Below, in pieces: positions 1-6,207 of a DNA stretch of 19,901 nucleotides; within the stretch, counting starts at the first letter, position 1; each line of letters opens with the position of its first letter. Both the position numbers and the translations under genes were made by a program. The stretch comes from an uncultured Christensenella sp. GTDB lineage: Bacteria > Bacillota > Clostridia > Christensenellales > UBA3700. The DNA lies in assembly GCA_910583735.1 (NCBI GenBank), contig CAJTXS010000026.1, positions 1 to 19,901 of the forward strand. Direction: 5' to 3'. Under the pieces are notes generated by a model that did no database searches, was not told the DNA's origin, and saw only the letters and a list, made by a program, of their open reading frames with translations.

Positions 1-1
1 C

Positions 2-121
2 ACATACGCGTCATGTAATATAGGCGAATTTATCGCGGAGTGCTATGCGGAATATACTACGGCAGATAAGCCGAGAGATGTTGCAATCGAGGTTATAAAA
101 GCGATGCTTGCGCATCGATAA
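2..121 (+). CDS. C-terminal fragment, possible MuF/minor-head-like or toxin-like protein
   Basis: This frame is open from the window edge to a TAA at 119-121 and encodes the last 39 residues of a protein whose start lies outside the window. The visible tail contains NIGEFIAECYAEY, followed by KPRDVAIEVI and a short basic end. An N-x-x-E-F-x-A-E-x-x-A/Y block followed by a PR-containing helix is, from memory, typical of the extreme C-terminus of MuF/SPP1 gp7-type phage minor-head proteins and related metallopeptidase-like toxin domains. That family assignment is inference from a short motif. A hairpin with a T-rich tail (161-194) lies 40 bases after the stop and may end its transcript. Confidence is fair that the frame is real and low for its function. 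Confidence 0.45.
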   Translation, partial: TYASCNIGEFIAECYAEYTTADKPRDVAIEVIKAMLAHR

Positions 122-160
122 TTGATGACCGATATTCAAGTAAATTTCGATATAAAAAAT

Positions 161-194
161 GGACCTATTAACATAATAGGTCCTCTGTTTTTAT
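161..194 (+). terminator. Putative intrinsic terminator of the upstream gene
   Basis: GGACCTATTA (161-170), loop ACA, and TAATAGGTCC (174-183) form a perfect 10-bp stem. It is followed by a T-rich tail (TCTGTTTTTATT). The position 40 bases after the stop of the partial gene suits a terminator. The same hairpin recurs inverted at 309-331, so it may instead be the end of a small mobile element. Confidence 0.55.
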
Positions 195-335
195 TAAATT
201 ATAATACTTTTTAACTCATTATGCAACATCTAATGTCATTTTAATGCCTATTTTAAGCCTATATTATTCTAAAAATATTTTCCTTGTCTATTTTGCGATT
301 AATTAGGTGGACCTATTATGTTAATAGGTCCACCT
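161..335. repeat. MITE-like element bounded by mirror-image palindromes
   Basis: The 23 bases at 161-183 are exactly the reverse complement of 309-331. Each copy is itself a palindrome with a 3-base loop (ACA in one, TGT in the other). The right-hand copy has a longer stem, AGGTGGACCTATTA (305-318) with TAATAGGTCCACCT (322-335). The spacer of about 125 bases is AT-rich with no ORF. Terminal inverted repeats around a non-coding core fit a small non-autonomous element, or two bidirectional terminators. No clear target-site duplication was seen. Confidence 0.5.
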
Positions 336-371
336 GATCGGTATTAAAAAACGCTTGAGGAGAAGGGATTA

Positions 372-2843
372 ATGGAGTGCAAGAATTGCGGGACGGAGTA
401 TGAGGGCAGATTCTGTCCCGAGTGCGGCAACGAGTGTAAAGAGCAGGTGCAGACAGATTGCGTCACGGTGTGTCCGCAATGCGGCAGCGAGAGAGTGGGC
501 AAGGGTAAGTTCTGCGTCAATTGCGGCTACAATTACGAGACGCGTAGCAGTAGCAATACTGCGACCGGCGGCAAGATTAACGGCTTGCAGTCGTTCATAT
601 CCGAGCGCAAGGGCGTTATCTATAGGGTATATCGCTATCTTATAGCGGGCGGTATGTTGCTCGCGGGCGTAATAGCGTTGCTGTGTCTCGCCGCGCCGAC
701 TATGGTAGAGAAGTTCTTCGGAGAGATTAATCCGCTGTGTACGGGCTTCACCGCTATGATAGGCGGCAAGGGCGTGGATGTGCCGGGCTCGGTCGTCGGA
801 GCGAGTAGGGCGCTGTTGGCTATGTCGATTATCGCGCTGATATACGGCGGCGTTCAACTGTATTGGGCGTTCAAGCGTCCGTTTAAGACGGTTAGGAATT
901 ATTTCTGCTGGGCATTGGACGGCGCAATAGTCTTTATCTTATTGACGCTCGGCGCAGTTGTGTCGGCGGCAGGCAGTTCGGAAGAGCTCGCGGGAGCGCA
1001 GGTAGGCGCGGGCTTTGCCATATGTATAGTGATGGGCGTATTCGGATTACTGTTGCTTGGCGCAAGGATATTCTTCGAGCTCAAGCTGTTCAGCTGGGCG
1101 GATAGCGGACTTAGCGAGGAGCAGATAGCTAAGGCGAGGGAGAAGAAGGAGCGCAAGCCTTTGGACAAGGCTGCCGTCAAGAAGTGGGCTAAGCGCATAG
1201 GCATACCTGCGGCGATAGCGGTAGTGCTTGTCGTAGCTATCGTCCCTGCGGTGGTTATTACGAGCAATATATTCCGCACAGGTAAGGTGGATAAGATTAA
1301 TATCGGCGACAGCAGCGATAGAGTGATGGAGGTGCTCGGCGAGCCCTATGTCAAGGATGGCAATTTCTACGAGTATTACGACAAGGAGTATGTCAAGCTG
1401 TCCGAGCAGATAAAGGAGGCTTCGGGTATAGGCTTGCTCGCGGCGCGTCGCAAGGACGATGACTTCGATATAGATTTAGACGAGGATATAGATATCGACG
1501 ACGGCGACAGCGGCGCAGATAAATTGGATAAGCTGAGAGATAAGCTGCATAATCTTACTTACAAGTATATCAGGATAGAGTTCAGTTCTAATAGTAAGGT
1601 AACGTCCGTATTATTCGATGCCAATAGGTGCGACAGTAAAGAGAATAAGAAGGCTGTCAAAAGCAGCGAGATTGACGGCAATACCGATTTGCAGCAATAT
1701 GATGTATTGAATTTAACTTATAGGGTAAAGTATCAAGACGGAAGTCTGCTTAAGGCAACGGCAATTAACGAAGTTATAATGACAACAGATACAAATAAAA
1801 TCGATTGGCAAGATATATTCGGCAATACTTTTAATGCGGAAATTCAAGTTAAACCTATAAAGCGACTTACTTCGGAAATTGTAGAATTAATAGCAGGCGG
1901 CGATAAATCTAAGATAACTCAATTTGAAATTTCTCCTTATATTACTATAATAGATGAAAGTGCATTCTCCGGTTGCACTAATTTCACAAGCATTGTTATG
2001 CCGACTTGGGCTGTATCATATATTCCGAAAACAAACTTAAAAAAAGTTATTATCAACGGTGGAACGAGCATAGGTGTTAGCGCATTCTCCGGTTGCAGTA
2101 GCCTAACGAGCATAGAGATACCCGCGAGTGTGACGAGCATAGGCGGTAGAGCATTCTGGGGTTGCAGCAGCTTAACGAGCATAGCGATACCTGCGGGAGT
2201 GACGAGCATAGGCGAAGATGCATTCTATAAATGCAACAATTTAACGATATATTGCGAAGCGAGCAGTAAGCCGAGCGGATGGGATAGTAATTGGAATTAC
2301 AGCAATAGACCGGTGGTATGGAATTGCAAGGGAAATGATATAGCCGATGACGGAAATATTTATTATATAGCAGATAATGGAATAAGATACGCATTAAAAG
2401 ACGGCAAAGCAAGTATTGTTAGGCAAAGCAAAACTTTAAGAGGAAGTATAAAGATACCGAGTGCAGTGAAATATAAAGGTACATCATACAGCATTACGAG
2501 CATAGGCGATAGTGCATTCTATGGTTGCAGCAGCTTAACGAGCATAGAGATACCTGTGAGAGTGTCGAGTATAGGCGGTAGCGCATTCTATGGTTGCAGA
2601 AGCTTAACGAGTATAGAGATACCTGCGGGAGCGACGAGCATAGGCTCTTATGCATTCTTTGATTGCAGCAGCTTAACGAGTATAGAGATACCTGCGGGAG
2701 TGACGAGCATAGGCGATTATGTATTCTCTGGTAGCCGCAGATTAACAATATATTGCGAAGCGAGCAGTAAGCCGAACGGATGGAGTAGTGATTGGAATTA
2801 CGGCAATAGACCTGTAGTATGGGGACACAAAATAAGCAAATAG
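372..2843 (+). CDS. Zinc-ribbon, multi-pass membrane, BspA-type leucine-rich-repeat protein
   Basis: The protein has 823 residues. Two zinc ribbons lie at the N-terminus: Cys3/6 with 15/18, and Cys34/37 with 48/51. About five hydrophobic segments follow (near 90-110, 143-166, 178-200, 211-238, 278-300). Next comes a short KINIGDSSDRVMEVLGEPY segment (308-326) resembling SmpA/BamE-like modules, then an Asp-rich stretch (361-382). The C-terminal third holds BspA/LRR_5 repeats (S-L-T-S-I-E-I-P-A-G-V-T-S-I-G-x-x-A-F-x-G-C type) in two blocks near 520-630 and 700-790. Each block ends in a copy of LTIYCEASSKP...NRPVVW. The ATG at 372 follows a GAGGAGAAGG ribosome site. The N-terminus is probably cytoplasmic with the LRR region outside; binding partner unknown. 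Base composition turns more AT-rich after about 1620, suggesting the LRR part was acquired or shuffled separately. Domain calls are confident; the role (surface sensing or adhesion) is inferred. Confidence 0.88.
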   Translation: MECKNCGTEYEGRFCPECGNECKEQVQTDCVTVCPQCGSERVGKGKFCVNCGYNYETRSSSNTATGGKINGLQSFISERKGVIYRVYRYLIAGGMLLAGVIALLCLAAPTMVEKFFGEINPLCTGFTAMIGGKGVDVPGSVVGASRALLAMSIIALIYGGVQLYWAFKRPFKTVRNYFCWALDGAIVFILLTLGAVVSAAGSSEELAGAQVGAGFAICIVMGVFGLLLLGARIFFELKLFSWADSGLSEEQIAKAREKKERKPLDKAAVKKWAKRIGIPAAIAVVLVVAIVPAVVITSNIFRTGKVDKINIGDSSDRVMEVLGEPYVKDGNFYEYYDKEYVKLSEQIKEASGIGLLAARRKDDDFDIDLDEDIDIDDGDSGADKLDKLRDKLHNLTYKYIRIEFSSNSKVTSVLFDANRCDSKENKKAVKSSEIDGNTDLQQYDVLNLTYRVKYQDGSLLKATAINEVIMTTDTNKIDWQDIFGNTFNAEIQVKPIKRLTSEIVELIAGGDKSKITQFEISPYITIIDESAFSGCTNFTSIVMPTWAVSYIPKTNLKKVIINGGTSIGVSAFSGCSSLTSIEIPASVTSIGGRAFWGCSSLTSIAIPAGVTSIGEDAFYKCNNLTIYCEASSKPSGWDSNWNYSNRPVVWNCKGNDIADDGNIYYIADNGIRYALKDGKASIVRQSKTLRGSIKIPSAVKYKGTSYSITSIGDSAFYGCSSLTSIEIPVRVSSIGGSAFYGCRSLTSIEIPAGATSIGSYAFFDCSSLTSIEIPAGVTSIGDYVFSGSRRLTIYCEASSKPNGWSSDWNYGNRPVVWGHKISK
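2241..2822 (+). repeat. Duplicated 81-bp coding module within the LRR gene
   Basis: Bases 2241-2321 and 2742-2822 are two 81-bp, in-frame, closely similar copies. Each encodes LTIYCEASSKP followed by a W-rich segment ending NRPVVW, and each closes an LRR block. Between and before them the LRR units (2090-2230, 2490-2735) repeat almost word for word at DNA level, for example the phrase AACGAGCATAGAGATACC. The near-identity suggests recent duplication and possible repeat-number variation by recombination. Confidence 0.85.
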
Positions 2844-2866
2844 CAGTAGTCCGACAGCTAAATTCT

Positions 2867-3026
2867 ATGCCTCGCAGAGACAGCGAGCAAAAACGACGGT
2901 TTTTGTGAGCGCCACCGCGAAAAATACGAGCGGTTAAGAGCGAAGTATTTTTATATCGGAAAGAGTGAATTTTACGCGCTAAGATAATTAGTCTTATACC
3001 AATCTGCGCGCGTAAAAGAGAGACAA
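2867..3026 (+). repeat. Structured repeat module 1 (TTTTACGCGC-type)
   Basis: The leader begins TATGCCTCGCAGAGACAGCG. Its second hairpin is AAAAATAC (2920-2927) with GTATTTTT (2945-2952), which replaces the AAAATGC/GCATTTT of other copies while keeping pairing. The terminal stem is TTTTACGCGC (2970-2979) with GCGCGTAAAA (3008-3017), 28 bases apart. It lies 24 bases after the LRR gene stop. Confidence 0.7.
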
Positions 3027-3035
3027 CCGTTTATT

Positions 3036-3200
3036 TATGCGCCGCAGGCTATAGCGCGCAAAAACGACGCTTTTTGCAAGCGGTACCTTGAAAATGCGTG
3101 AGCATTTTGGGGAGGGGTGTCAACGAGGGGAACCATGTAGCAAATATGCGCAAGTAAAAAACTTGCGCATATGTAAGCGTTTAATTGGTGCCCCTCGTTA
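3036..3200 (+). repeat. Structured repeat module 2 (AACGAGGGG-type)
   Basis: The leader hairpin is AAAATGC (3091-3097), GTGA loop, GCATTTT (3102-3108). The terminal structure spans 3122-3199. Outer arms AACGAGGGG/CCCCTCGTT are followed inward by ACCA/TGGT. The apical hairpin is a perfect 12-bp stem ATATGCGCAAGT (3144-3155) / ACTTGCGCATAT (3161-3172) with an AAAAA loop. Function unknown. Confidence 0.8.
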
Positions 3201-3294
3201 TAACTTTATAATGGCGGTTGTCTCTTCAAGTAACCGTCAATACGAGACAGTAATGTAAATGACAGTTATATGTTACGTCTTGCGGTTATTCTCT

Positions 3295-3454
3295 ATGCCT
3301 CGCAGAGACAGCGAACAAAAACGACGCTTTTTGTGAGCGCCACCGCGAAAAATACGAGCGGTTAAGAGCGAAGTATTTTTATATCGGAAAGAGTGAATTT
3401 TACGCGCTAAGATAATTAGTCTTATACCAATCTGCGCGCGTAAAAGAGAGACAA
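3295..3454 (+). repeat. Structured repeat module 3 (TTTTACGCGC-type, duplicate of module 1)
   Basis: A near-identical copy of module 1 shifted by 428 bases. The terminal stem arms lie at 3398-3407 and 3436-3445. Confidence 0.75.
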
Positions 3455-3463
3455 CCGTTTATT

Positions 3464-3628
3464 TATGCGCCGCAGGCTATAGCGCGCAAAAACGACGCTT
3501 TTTGCAAGCGGTACCTTGAAAATGCGTGAGCATTTTGGGGAGGGGTGTCAACGAGGGGAACCATGTAGCAAATATGCGCAAGTAAAAAACTTGCGCATAT
3601 GTAAGCGTTTAATTGGTGCCCCTCGTTA
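3464..3628 (+). repeat. Structured repeat module 4 (AACGAGGGG-type, duplicate of module 2)
   Basis: A near-identical copy of module 2 shifted by 428 bases, with its long stem at 3550-3627. Confidence 0.8.
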
Positions 3629-3740
3629 TAACTTTATAATGTGCGGTTGTCTCTCCAAGTAACCGCAAATACGAGACGTACTATATAGTTGGGTCTAAAA
3701 TATACTTGCTTCGTCGAGTGTTTCGTCTGGCGGTTAACGG

Positions 3741-3823
3741 AGTGCGGAGGGGAGCTAACGAGGGGAAACGCGTAGCGAGCATGCGAAAGCATGCGGATTG
3801 CGTTTAAGCGGTGCCCCTCGTTA
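3741..3823 (+). repeat. Structured repeat module 5, leader truncated
   Basis: Only the end of the leader (GGAGGGGAGCT) is kept before the stem at 3757-3822. The apical hairpin is GCATGC (3779-3784), GAAA loop, GCATGC (3789-3794). The inner arms are of the AAACGC / GCGTTTAAGCGGT kind, not ACCA/TGGT. Confidence 0.78.
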
Positions 3824-3827
3824 TTTT

Positions 3828-3984
3828 TATGCCCCGCAGGGAATAGCGAGCAAAAACCACGCTTTTTGTAAGCGGTACCTTGAAAATGCGCGGGCGCATT
3901 TTTAAGTGGAAGGGGTGAATTTTTATGCGCCGCTCTTACATGTGCTATCATATACTTTGCGCATAAAAAGAGGGGAAACCATCC
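3828..3984 (+). repeat. Structured repeat module 6 (TTTTTATGCGC-type)
   Basis: The leader begins TATGCCCCGCAGGGAATAGCG. The leader hairpin is AAAATGCGC/GCGCATTTT-like. The terminal stem is TTTTTATGCGC (3920-3930) with GCGCATAAAAA (3959-3969). Relative to modules 1 and 3 a C-G pair is replaced by a T-A pair, so pairing is maintained. The sequence after the stem (GAGGGGAAACCATCC) resembles the start of an AACGAGGGG-type stem that is then cut off by the next module. Confidence 0.72.
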
Positions 3985-3987
3985 TTT

Positions 3988-4126
3988 TATGCCCCGAAGG
4001 GAATAACGAGCGAAAACCGCGCTTTTCGTGAGTGGTACCTTGAAAAATCGGAAGGGAGCTAACGAGGGGAAACGCGTAGCGAGCATGCGAAAGCATGCGG
4101 ATTGCGTTTAAGCGGTGCCCCTCGAT
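3988..4126 (+). repeat. Structured repeat module 7 (AACGAGGGG-type, short leader)
   Basis: The leader uses CGAAAA...TTTTCG instead of CAAAAA...TTTTTG, a paired change. It lacks the AAAATGC/GCATTTT hairpin. The stem spans 4061-4126, with a GCATGC-GAAA-GCATGC apex as in module 5. The last paired bases are AT instead of TT, breaking the terminal AA/TT pairing. Confidence 0.75.
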
Positions 4127-4203
4127 ATAACAATAATGGCAGACTGTCAACGCAAGGCGGTAAAGTAATTGACATCTATATGTTGCATATTACTGTTATT
4201 CTC

Positions 4204-4364
4204 TATGCCTCGCAGAGACAGCGAACAAAAACGACGCTTTTTGTGAGCGGCACCTTGAAAATGCGAGAGCATTTTATGGAGGGGTGTCAACGAGGGGAAA
4301 CGCGTAGCAAATAAGCACGGAATGTCCGTGCTTATTGTCTGCGTTTAAGCGGTGCCCCTCGTTA
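4204..4364 (+). repeat. Structured repeat module 8 (AACGAGGGG-type), abutting the ABC-F gene 3' end
   Basis: The leader hairpin is AAAATGC, GAGA loop, GCATTTT. The long stem is 4289-4363. The apex is a 12-bp stem AATAAGCACGGA (4310-4321) / TCCGTGCTTATT (4325-4336). The stem ends four bases before the stop codon of the convergent ABC-F gene, so on that strand it could act as a 3' end or processing structure, although no T-run follows. Confidence 0.8.
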
Positions 4365-4367
4365 TCT

Positions 4368-5918
4368 CTACTTCTCCAAATCAAATATATCATTACACAG
4401 CGCTTCGGCATATTTAGGCTCGTGACTTACGAGGATATATGCGCCGTCGTATGCGTCGAGAGCCTCGGCGAGGGCTTCTTTGGATAGAGTGTCGAGGTGA
4501 TTGGTGGGCTCGTCGAGTATCAGGAGATTGCTCGGCGTCTGCATGAGGGAGCACAGTTTTACTCGCACCTGTTCGCCGCCGCTGAGTGTGCTCAGCGACT
4601 TAGTAGCCATATCCGAGCGTATACCTACTTTGGCAAGCTGTGTGCGCGCCTCTTTCTGCGACATCTTGGGATGGCGCATACTCATGTAAGACATCGCGTT
4701 AATTTCGCGAGAGGGGAAGGCGAGGTCTTGCTCTATATAATTGATTTTAGTATTGATATTGTACGAGAACTTGCCGCTTATCAGAGGCAGCTGTCGCATC
4801 AGCGTCTTGAGTATGGTTGTCTTGCCCATGCCGTTGGTGCCTCTCAGCCACAGCTTGGTCTCGCTGCTCATGTTAAAGCTGATAGGGGGCAAGATTGCCT
4901 TGCCGTCGTAGCCTACGGATAGGGATTCCACATCGAGTATGTGCTTGGTCACGAGCAGCGTATAGGGGAAGCTAAAGGTAGGCTTTTCGAAAGATACGGG
5001 CTTGGTCATCACGGTGATTCTGTCCAGCATCTTCTTCCTGCTGTTAGCCATGCCTGCGGTGGCGGCGCGCGCCTTGTTGCGGGCGATGTAGTCTTCCATC
5101 TTCTTGATTTCGCGCTGCTGTCTCTCGTAGCTCTCCGCGTACTGCTTGGCGTCGCTTAGGTGCATGTCGGAGAACTTGTCGTAATTGCCCCAGTACTTTT
5201 TAATAGTGGCGTTCTCTATATTTACGGTGATTTTGCATACCGCATTGAGGAAAGACGTGTCGTGAGAGACGAGCAAGAATGTGCCTTTGAGCGCGTCGAG
5301 ATACTTAGTCAACCAAGCTATCTGCTCGAGGTCGAGGAAGTTGGTCGGCTCGTCCAGCAGCATTACGTCGGGTTCGTCGAGCAGTAATTTCGCAAGCATT
5401 AGCTTAGCCCTCTGTCCGCCGCTGAGCTTGCCTATCTGCGTGTCGTAGCCGAAGTTATGCACGCCGAGACCTCCCGCCACTTTCTTAATCCTTGCCTGTA
5501 GCGAGTAGAAGTCCGCTTCGTCCAGCCTTGTCTGTAGGGAAGAGGAGCGATTGATCAGCGTCTCAAGTCTGTCCGCGTCGATATCGGGGTCGCTCATCTG
5601 CTCATACATCGCCTCCAATCTTGCCGACATCTCGAACAGCTCATGAAAGCTGCCCTCGAGATAACCCATCACCGTGAGCGAGCGGTCTATATCCGCGTGC
5701 TGGTCGAGGTAGCCTATGCGGATATTGTTCTGCCACTTCACCTCGCCCGCGTCCTGCGGAAGCTGCCCGGTGAGTATCTTCATAAATGTCGACTTGCCTG
5801 CGCCGTTGAGTCCTACGATGCCTATGTGCTCGCCGTTATTGACGGTGAGGTCTGCGCTGTCGAATAGGACTTTATCGTCGAAGACATGCGTAAGCGACTT
5901 GATTGTCAGTATGCTCAT
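4368..5918 (-). CDS. ABC-F family ATPase (ribosome-associated, non-transport)
   Basis: The protein has 516 residues and two ABC domains in one chain, with no membrane segments. Domain 1: Walker A GLNGAGKST (36-44), signature LSGGQ (165-169), Walker B VMLLDE (185-190), H-loop His219. A charged helical linker (about 250-315) is the P-site tRNA interaction motif of ABC-F proteins. Domain 2: Walker A GTNGMGKT (360-367), signature LSGGEQ (445-450), Walker B LLILDE (465-470), His499. Both catalytic Glu residues are present. Length and motifs fit ABC-F factors that bind the ribosomal E site to relieve stalling, some of which protect against antibiotics. Subfamily and any resistance role cannot be told from sequence. 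It is transcribed divergently from the glycogen operon. No Shine-Dalgarno sequence precedes the ATG, and a consensus promoter ends six bases before it. The N-terminus MSILTIKSLTHVF matches a natural family start. Confidence 0.93.
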   Translation of the reverse strand: MSILTIKSLTHVFDDKVLFDSADLTVNNGEHIGIVGLNGAGKSTFMKILTGQLPQDAGEVKWQNNIRIGYLDQHADIDRSLTVMGYLEGSFHELFEMSARLEAMYEQMSDPDIDADRLETLINRSSSLQTRLDEADFYSLQARIKKVAGGLGVHNFGYDTQIGKLSGGQRAKLMLAKLLLDEPDVMLLDEPTNFLDLEQIAWLTKYLDALKGTFLLVSHDTSFLNAVCKITVNIENATIKKYWGNYDKFSDMHLSDAKQYAESYERQQREIKKMEDYIARNKARAATAGMANSRKKMLDRITVMTKPVSFEKPTFSFPYTLLVTKHILDVESLSVGYDGKAILPPISFNMSSETKLWLRGTNGMGKTTILKTLMRQLPLISGKFSYNINTKINYIEQDLAFPSREINAMSYMSMRHPKMSQKEARTQLAKVGIRSDMATKSLSTLSGGEQVRVKLCSLMQTPSNLLILDEPTNHLDTLSKEALAEALDAYDGAYILVSHEPKYAEALCNDIFDLEK

Positions 5919-5924
5919 ACGGAA

Positions 5925-5953
5925 ATTGTATATATTAAAGCCGTCTTTGTCAA
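5925..5953 (-). promoter_or_regulatory. Promoter of the ABC-F gene, predicted leaderless transcript
   Basis: On the minus strand, TTGACA (5953-5948) is followed by a 17-base spacer and TACAAT (5930-5925). Only six bases separate the -10 box from the ATG. A start seven bases after the -10 falls on the A of the ATG, giving little or no 5' leader. The absence of a ribosome binding site agrees with this. Confidence 0.75.
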
Positions 5954-6020
5954 TTAAATGGCTCGGCGGCGCCTGTTGCGCGCGTAAAATGTCTTATTTT
6001 TTAGTCTAAAACCGTAATAA

Positions 6021-6074
6021 TCGGATAAATAAGTATAAAAGTATCGCGCGTCTTGCTTTGTATGTCGGATAAAT
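6021..6074. repeat. Paired 10-bp direct repeat upstream of glgB
   Basis: TCGGATAAAT occurs at 6021-6030 and 6065-6074, 44 bases apart (close to four helical turns), in the 289-base divergent intergenic region. This could be a repeated regulator site or chance in AT-rich DNA. Apart from this and the two promoters nothing else was recognised in the region. Confidence 0.3.
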
Positions 6075-6150
6075 CGATTAAGACTTATAATCATGCGTTA
6101 GCTCCCGCCCTAAGTAAGTCAAAATATAATAAAAAATCGTTGTGCAGGCA

Positions 6151-6201
6151 TTGAAAAGCCCTAAAGTATATGATATAATTTTAATTAGATAATTATAGGA
6201 G
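6151..6201 (+). promoter_or_regulatory. Glycogen operon promoter and glgB ribosome binding site
   Basis: TTGAAA (6151-6156), a 17-base spacer, and TATAAT (6174-6179) form a near-consensus sigma-A promoter. TG at 6171-6172 makes an extended -10. The predicted start is near 6186, giving a leader of about 22 bases with AGGAG (6197-6201) six bases before the ATG. There is no room for a riboswitch or attenuator. Confidence 0.85.
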
Positions 6202-6207
6202 TGCATA

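Larger units (their letters stand above)
2864..3677. repeat. Direct duplication, about 385 bp, period 428 bp
   Basis: Bases 2864 to about 3248 recur at 3292 to about 3677 with an offset of exactly 428 bases over most of their length. Only a few substitutions are visible (for example CGACGG against CGACGC in the first leader), plus a one-base insertion near 3643. Each unit carries one module with the TTTTACGCGC stem and one with the AACGAGGGG stem, so the array grew at least once by copying two modules together. The 2844-4367 interval holds no credible gene; minus-strand frames across it are by-products of the repeats. Confidence 0.9.

Noticed and set aside
3634..4150. Overlapping minus-strand frames of 75-150 residues across the repeat array
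   Set aside because: They run through hairpin arms and leaders, repeat the same peptide words in each module copy, lack ribosome sites, and are best explained as repeats read as protein.
2867..4364. Integron cassette array with attC sites
   Set aside because: The stems begin with AAC and end with GTT as attC sites do, but the RYYYAAC/GTTRRRY core does not fit, there are no cassette ORFs, and no integrase is present.
2867..4364. CRISPR array
   Set aside because: The repeats are long (about 140-165 bases), diverged and abutting or irregularly spaced, without unique spacers of uniform length.
6086..6091. TATAAT as a second glg promoter
   Set aside because: The -35 region at the correct spacing (TGTCGG) is poor, and a much better extended -10 promoter lies closer to glgB.
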